Below are positions 59,093 to 64,000 of a DNA stretch of 64,000 nucleotides, piece by piece. The stretch comes from Trichobilharzia regenti (Eukaryota; Platyhelminthes; Trematoda; Strigeidida; Schistosomatidae): contig OX235270.1 of NCBI GenBank assembly GCA_944472135.2, positions 53,883,267 through 53,947,266 of the forward strand, in the 5' to 3' direction. The position numbers were made by a program, and so were the translations under genes. Within the stretch, counting starts at the first letter, position 1. The number at the start of each line of letters is the position of its first letter. The notes below the pieces were generated by a model. That model was not told the DNA's origin. It saw only the letters and a list, made by a program, of their open reading frames with translations, and did no database searches.

Positions 59093-59449
59093 GTCTCATA
59101 AACCGTTAATGACCAGCTCTTGCTACGCTGGGACTCACGCCGTCCTCGAAGATTTTCAGAAACGCTTAGTATTAAACGACGCAAAAAACAAAACACTGTA
59201 TGGCGACTCTGGAATTCTTTATTTTAACGCCAACATATAACCAAAAATACTGCTTTTACAGAGTAAGGTCTCAAAACAAATATTACAGCAATAAATCACA
59301 ATATTACTTCTGACACTTTTTTAAACTTCCTTCTGAACAGCGAACGATGAGACGATGACTCTCAGATTGATGACCCGCGAAAATTATGGCGAAGTTCGGT
59401 TTGAGCAAACAACCATGAATTGATCGTTCAGTCTTCAACTACATTGACA
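59093..59449 (-). mobile_element. Solo-like LTR, family G, copy 2
   Basis: 357 bp matching 61624-61982, including the region missing from copy 1. No internal region on either side. AATG occurs near both edges, but the exact target duplication is ambiguous. Confidence 0.7.
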
Positions 59450-59689
59450 AATGTGTTGACGACTAAAAGTAACAACTAAAGAGCAAATGAATGAAAATAC
59501 ATGGTGATCTGGGGACTAAGACAAGGTGAGGCATGGGAGAGGCGAATTTAGCTGAAACTCACTGCTAGAGTGAGCTATGTCAGAATTACATCTGAGTTCG
59601 GTTATTGGGATAGTTCATTTGGACACAGACCTTATGTTACTGCTTGATTATCCAGTTACTACTTAAACATCTTCTACGTTAAGAAGACT

Positions 59690-60545
59690 CGGGGAGATCT
59701 GGATTTCGCAGATGATACCTGCCTGATGTCACACAAGCTCGAAGACTTACAGGCGAAAACCAACCGACTGGCTGAGGAAGGCGGCATCGAAGACAGGTTC
59801 TCAAATGAACATAGCGAAGATGGAGGTGATGAAGATAATCAACGAACCACAACAACAACCGGCACTAGTAGCTATGAACGGGAGAGATTTTACAAAGGTT
59901 AACTCTTGTACTTATCTGGGAGGAATCATTTCAACTACAGGTGCAATTGACGAAAATGTTAAAGTCAACCAGAATCGGGAAGGTAGAATACGTTTTCATC
60001 AACCTGAAACCATTTGGGAAATCTTCTGCACTCCGCCTCAGCATAAAGGACAAAATTCAGATTTTCAACACCAATCTTAAGTCAGCCCTTTTGTACGGGT
60101 TAGAGACTTGCACTGCGCACCACACAAAGGATTTCCAAAAGGTTGCAGACTTTCATCAACGGCTACCTTCTCTGACCCCGTACAAAATATCGAATGACCA
60201 GAAAGAATCAGCAACAAGAAACTCTGGCTGTAAACAAAACAAAAAGGATCCGATTGTTCAACAAAATTTAGGATAAAATAGAGGTGAATTGATCTGGCAT
60301 AAATCGAGGAGGCCATCGAATGACATCGCACGCCAGGCCCTCTAGTGTAATCCCGATGGGAAGCGACGAGTAAGTCGTCCTAGGTTGACGTGGAGGAGAG
60401 CGTGTGAGGAAGAGATCAGAGAGTTTGCGCAATCGTGGGCCTAGCTGAAGAGGATGGCAGAAAAGAGAACAGAGTGGAGATACGTTGATGAAGTCCTATG
60501 TTACACTGGGTACCCAAAGGAACAATCGTAATATAATATTAATAA
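59690..60545 (+). pseudogene. RTE-like LINE (family X), 3' half, + strand
   Basis: Starts inside RT at LDFADDTCLMSHKLEDLQAK, continues in shifting frames through LGGIISTTGAIDENVK and IQIFNTNLKSALLYGLETC, and ends with GAAGTCCTATGTTACACTGG and an AT-rich tail. The FADD core is intact, but the frame is broken and the 5' half absent. Confidence 0.85.
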
Positions 60546-61623
60546 CGAGCAGTAGCTATCAGAAGCAGCTCTAGGGCGGCAAACTCAGGTGAAAAAGAAG
60601 TAGGAAGACACTCGATTCTTGCTGTAAGTATGCCTCGTGATTAGTATGCCCCCAGATTTAAGTGGGAGGATCCCTTCACAATTTCTCAGTGTTAAATAAT
60701 AATATATGTTTCGTAGAGACGGGTAAGTTTACATGAAGTGCATTCCATTTTCACAGGCACGATCAATTATGTTACGAAATACAATTGTGAATTAGCATAC
60801 ATTATCACTTTTTAAAAGTTCAAATTGTTGAATTATAGTACAAGCAATCAGAACAGATTCCTATAACTGTTGATCTGTAAATCTTTCACGAAGTTCTCCA
60901 CTGAAGTTGAGTGACAACCCAAACTCCGTTCCATTTCCTGATGATATTTATGGCCCATCGGTAAACAACATATATTTGAGTGAGTGCTATGACCCCACGT
61001 GCTTGAACGCTATTTCAGGAAGAGGAGAAAGTCCTGCGCAGCTGCAAAACAGTATAAAATGCAATCACGAATAATGCATTATTGGAAGTATGTTTACAAG
61101 AAAAATACAAGGATAAGTGCTTGAACTGATAGTACACATTGGCAATGTATGATGCTAACCATATTGGTCTTACCATGGAAAACTATGATGTTTTCTATGA
61201 AAATATAGTCATTCTCATAGATGACTGTTGCTGTTATGTTTTTTATCATCATAGCAACCGAACTTTATGCGAGAGAAGAGTATGAATGAGAAAATAAGTA
61301 AATTTCAGGTTTACTAAAGGCCTAGGGAGTTAAGATAAAGTAGAGTATAATAGTAATCAGATAGAAGGATCGTAGTGACGTATATAAGTGACATTTCAGA
61401 GAGAAGTGGCTTCAAGGGCTAGAACCTGTTGGATTTGGTGACCTGTGGGATGTCTGGGGAACTTGCGTATGGCCCAATGGGGTATCATATTCACAAGAAG
61501 CTGAGCAGGCTTTTAGATGTTAGGAGCAAAAGCATTATTATAAATTATATCTGTGCAGTCATTATTGTTTTTACTTTTTTCGAAGGTAATTTTTTATATT
61601 CAGGATTAAAACTCATGTGTAAT
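60546..61623. other. Unassigned stretch
   Basis: AT-rich; no gene or repeat recognised. Confidence 0.5.
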
Positions 61624-61982
61624 TGTAAGCCACGTTTCGTAAACCGTTAATGCTCAGCTCTTGCTACGCTGGGGCTCACGCTGTTCCTCGAAGCTTCTCA
61701 GAAACGCTTAGTACGAACGGACGTGAAAACCAGAACCCAGTTTGGCGACTCGAGAATTATTTATTCTAACACCAACATATAACCACTATTACAACTAAGG
61801 TCTATGAACAAGTATTACAATAATAAATCACAATATTACATCTGACGGTTTTATTCTGACTTCTTTCTGAGCAGCTACCGATGAGACGATGACTGGCTGA
61901 TTGATGCCTCCGCGAAAATTGGGAAAATTGGGTTTGAGCAAACAACCATGAATTGATCGTTCAATCCTGAACTACATTGACA
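61624..61982 (-). mobile_element. LTR, family G, copy 3, with adjoining polypurine tract
   Basis: 359 bp. On the - strand it starts TGTCAATGTAGTTCAGG and ends GTGGCTTACA. Directly before it the - strand reads TTATCTGGCGGGGAG, a purine-rich tract at the place expected for a 3' LTR. The element would therefore run on the - strand with its body at higher coordinates. No second LTR is seen up to the window end and no pol motifs were recognised, so the body is lost, non-coding or continues outside. Confidence 0.7.
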
Positions 61983-61998
61983 CTCCCCGCCAGATAAA
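61983..61998 (-). other. Polypurine tract beside LTR copy 3
   Basis: - strand CTGGCGGGGAG directly abuts the LTR's first bases. Confidence 0.55.
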
Positions 61999-62687
61999 TA
62001 AATCCATCCCCTTTTTCCATCACGACCAATACATGTTGACTTGGATGCCATTGCGAGAACCTGTGTCACACGGACAAAGCTGAAATGGGAAACAAACAGA
62101 AAAGCCAACAAACCACAGGCATACCCACAGCACAATCTCACACATCAACGACGACCTACGCCTTCCAGTTAAAGGCATCCTCTTGATGTCTTGTAACACA
62201 ATCGCCACTTACTAGAATGACTCTTGCAGAATGCAACGTGACCATGGCAGGACCTCACGATACTCCACGCAAAACCCATTATCAACTCACCACCAATTAC
62301 CACTGCAATCGCTTGTCACTCATTCTGCCTCAGTTCTAGTAACGGTGACGTATGCGAGCCTCAGTCGTTTACACTCTTTCTCCCCGGCGTGTGGGACCGC
62401 AGCTAATCCTTATCTCCGTGTGCATGTCATTCTCAGGAATAGCCTCCGCAGCGTATACGACTCATCTGCTGCCTTTAACATCGTTCAATTCATTCACGGA
62501 TGTAGAAGACTAGAAACAACTTCAGGAGTAATCATGACGGAAAATTTAACAAAATTACTCAATAAAAACAAGGTACGAAAACTACGAGTATATACAGTGA
62601 ATTCAAAAACACCAATTGATATGACACACCACACGCGTATACAAACAGTACAAATAACCTCGCCGATCATGTCTCTATGTAATTGCT

Positions 62688-62741
62688 TTGAAGAATTGCA
62701 GGACTTACACCGGTACGCCTGCAACCCTTCTCATGTTGACG
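62688..62741 (+). repeat. Direct repeat unit 1 (54 bp)
   Basis: Begins TTGAAGAATTGCAGGACTTA and shares most positions with 62880-62933. Confidence 0.85.
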
Positions 62742-62879
62742 ATTGCGAGTTGTGGAATCTCCGGACACAAACAAGATTAACCAACAATTACAATAATTGG
62801 AACCCACACAATTATTTAACACCAACATATGTACAATCAATACAAAAATTGTTGTGGATTCTGCCATGACGAACTACCC

Positions 62880-62933
62880 TTGAAGAACTGTAGGACTTAC
62901 AGCAGTACGCCTGCAACCCTTCTCACGTTGACG
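62880..62933 (+). repeat. Direct repeat unit 2 (54 bp)
   Basis: Begins TTGAAGAACTGTAGGACTTA. About six mismatches to unit 1, spaced 192 bp start to start. Confidence 0.85.
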
Positions 62934-62936
62934 CCC

Positions 62937-63800
62937 TTAAGTTGGATTATCGTCGCAGAGTTCATTTGATGACTTCCTTCCATCATCTATATCCTCAACT
63001 CCGAACGGTAACACGCCCATGTCAATGTGTCGTAGAATATAGATGAAGGACAAACACACGACGTATCTGATCAACCAAGCGTGGAAACAGAGTAATATAC
63101 ACCAAAGATAATAGCACTCAACTAGTAACTTGAAACTAGAAATGCCTTTCTTCATGCAAGACAATTTAACAATTACCCTCTCGTACACACTTGGCTTATC
63201 CTCACTAAACTGACCAATATCTTTTGTCTTTTCAAATGCATCAATACTTTCATGGTCATTGCACAAGGCACTTGAGCTGATGGGCGTCTTTTTCATTGTG
63301 GATGACAACACAAACGACGACCGATTGATTCCAGTTGATGAACTTGGCGGTGGATCTGAAGCTGTTGTTGTTCGGCTTTCAGAAATTTGTCTAACTGCAA
63401 GACTACCACCACTGCTGTCTTTTACTATCAGCTCCGGTTCAGCACAAGCATCTGATGATAGGTGGGTTACACGGTGATGAATTACACTGATGGTATGACA
63501 AGTATGCTTGTCTTCTGCAACTGCATCTGCATTTAATTCTACTTCACATTCAAGTTGTACAGAACCTTTGTTCAACTCAGCAGTAGTAGGCATATCCCTC
63601 ATCTCATCATGATCATTATCACGAATATTCACTTTCCCGTCAACTTCATCATTTTCAAACTCTTCAATAACAGAAGTAGACAATTTTGGTTCCTCCTCAC
63701 AAATCCTGAAGGGTTTTATACCTTCACTCTCTCTAGCAACACCTTGAAAACTTGTGGAGTCAGAAGTGGACACTGAAGCAGTAATTCTATTCTGTGGCAC
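62937..63800 (-). CDS. Hypothetical exon or ORF, unrecognised
   Basis: A 287-codon open frame with no ATG at its start (counted from GTG directly after an in-frame stop). A CAG at the 5' edge could be a splice acceptor. The first 200 residues are polar, acidic and serine/threonine-rich (VIEEFENDEVDGKVN, ASDPPPSSSTGINRSS), as in disordered regulatory regions. Residues near 224-256 form a hydrophobic stretch (CYYLWCILLCFHAWLIRYVV) that may be a membrane segment, or intron read-through, because a GTAATT donor-like site precedes it. No family recognised. It could be an exon of a larger gene running out of the window. Confidence 0.3.
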   Translation of the reverse strand: MPQNRITASVSTSDSTSFQGVARESEGIKPFRICEEEPKLSTSVIEEFENDEVDGKVNIRDNDHDEMRDMPTTAELNKGSVQLECEVELNADAVAEDKHTCHTISVIHHRVTHLSSDACAEPELIVKDSSGGSLAVRQISESRTTTASDPPPSSSTGINRSSFVLSSTMKKTPISSSALCNDHESIDAFEKTKDIGQFSEDKPSVYERVIVKLSCMKKGISSFKLLVECYYLWCILLCFHAWLIRYVVCLSFIYILRHIDMGVLPFGVEDIDDGRKSSNELCDDNPT

Positions 63801-64000
63801 TCAATTCAACAATGGCTCACCAGTTGCAACTACAGGTTTCTTCACCGCGCTATTATCAGATCGGATATATCTGGACAAAATCAAAGTAACATGTCTCCAA
63901 GTTTGCGGCATGTCGTCAACAAACTACCACCTAATCAGGCTTAGGAAAGATCAAGAAAGTAAATTTGTCCTGGGATGTTTATATTCGTAAGTCTTAATGA
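63801..64000. other. Window end, unassigned
   Basis: No feature recognised. Confidence 0.4.

Larger units (their letters stand above)
61999..62936. other. Unassigned segment beside the LTR, with a direct repeat
   Basis: It could be the internal end of the LTR element. It contains a 212-codon + strand frame (62231-62869) without a recognisable domain; this is not called as a gene. Confidence 0.4.

Noticed and set aside
62231..62869. 212-codon + strand frame as a gene
   Set aside because: No domain recognised; it overlaps the 54-bp repeat unit and lies where LTR-element non-coding sequence may be.

Overview
The window is eukaryotic and its best reading is a blood-fluke (Schistosoma-type trematode) chromosome. 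Reasons: two host genes of animal type; a gene whose first introns are only 32-40 bp while later ones reach 24.5 kb, a known schistosome pattern; and a dense mix of tRNA-headed SINEs (Sm-alpha-like), RTE-like and CR1-like LINEs, Penelope-like elements with GIY-YIG nucleases and Ty3/Gypsy LTR elements. The genus is inferred from this combination; the species is not determined.

Host genes. DNAI2 (axonemal outer-arm dynein intermediate chain 2) lies on the + strand in eight exons from 6116 to 43103 and encodes about 623 residues. ALG9 (ER alpha-1,2-mannosyltransferase) lies on the - strand as one 594-codon open frame (44466-46250). The two genes converge, with 1.36 kb between them that holds a TA microsatellite. 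A 287-codon frame at 62937-63800 (-) may be an exon of an unrecognised gene.

Layout. 1-3350: a solo-like LTR and decayed LINE pieces. 3350-6115: upstream region of DNAI2 with one SINE and a LINE scrap. 6116-7238: DNAI2 exons 1-4 separated by micro-introns. 7239-41770: very large DNAI2 introns carrying exons 5 (9909-10238) and 6 (17019-17252) and filled with a deleted Gypsy element (11448-14964), Penelope-like elements, SINEs, LINEs, a perfect palindrome (30751-30877) and a fragment of 18S rRNA (38586-38938). 41771-43103: exons 7-8. 44466-46250: ALG9, with an almost complete RTE-like LINE (46340-50105) ending about 80 bp upstream of its start codon. 50820-57065: more RTE-like pieces and the second arm of a large inverted repeat. 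57066-64000: foldback element with a nested SINE, two LTR copies and an unassigned end.

Most striking structure. 24495-27941 and 53619-57065 are inverted copies of exactly equal length (3447 bp), with only a handful of substitutions seen. They enclose DNAI2 exons 7-8 and all of ALG9. Recombination between the arms would invert 26 kb and cut DNAI2 in two, unless the repeat is an assembly artefact. Two SINE subfamilies share a tRNA-like head but end in two different LINE-like tails, which suggests that each uses a different LINE for mobilisation.
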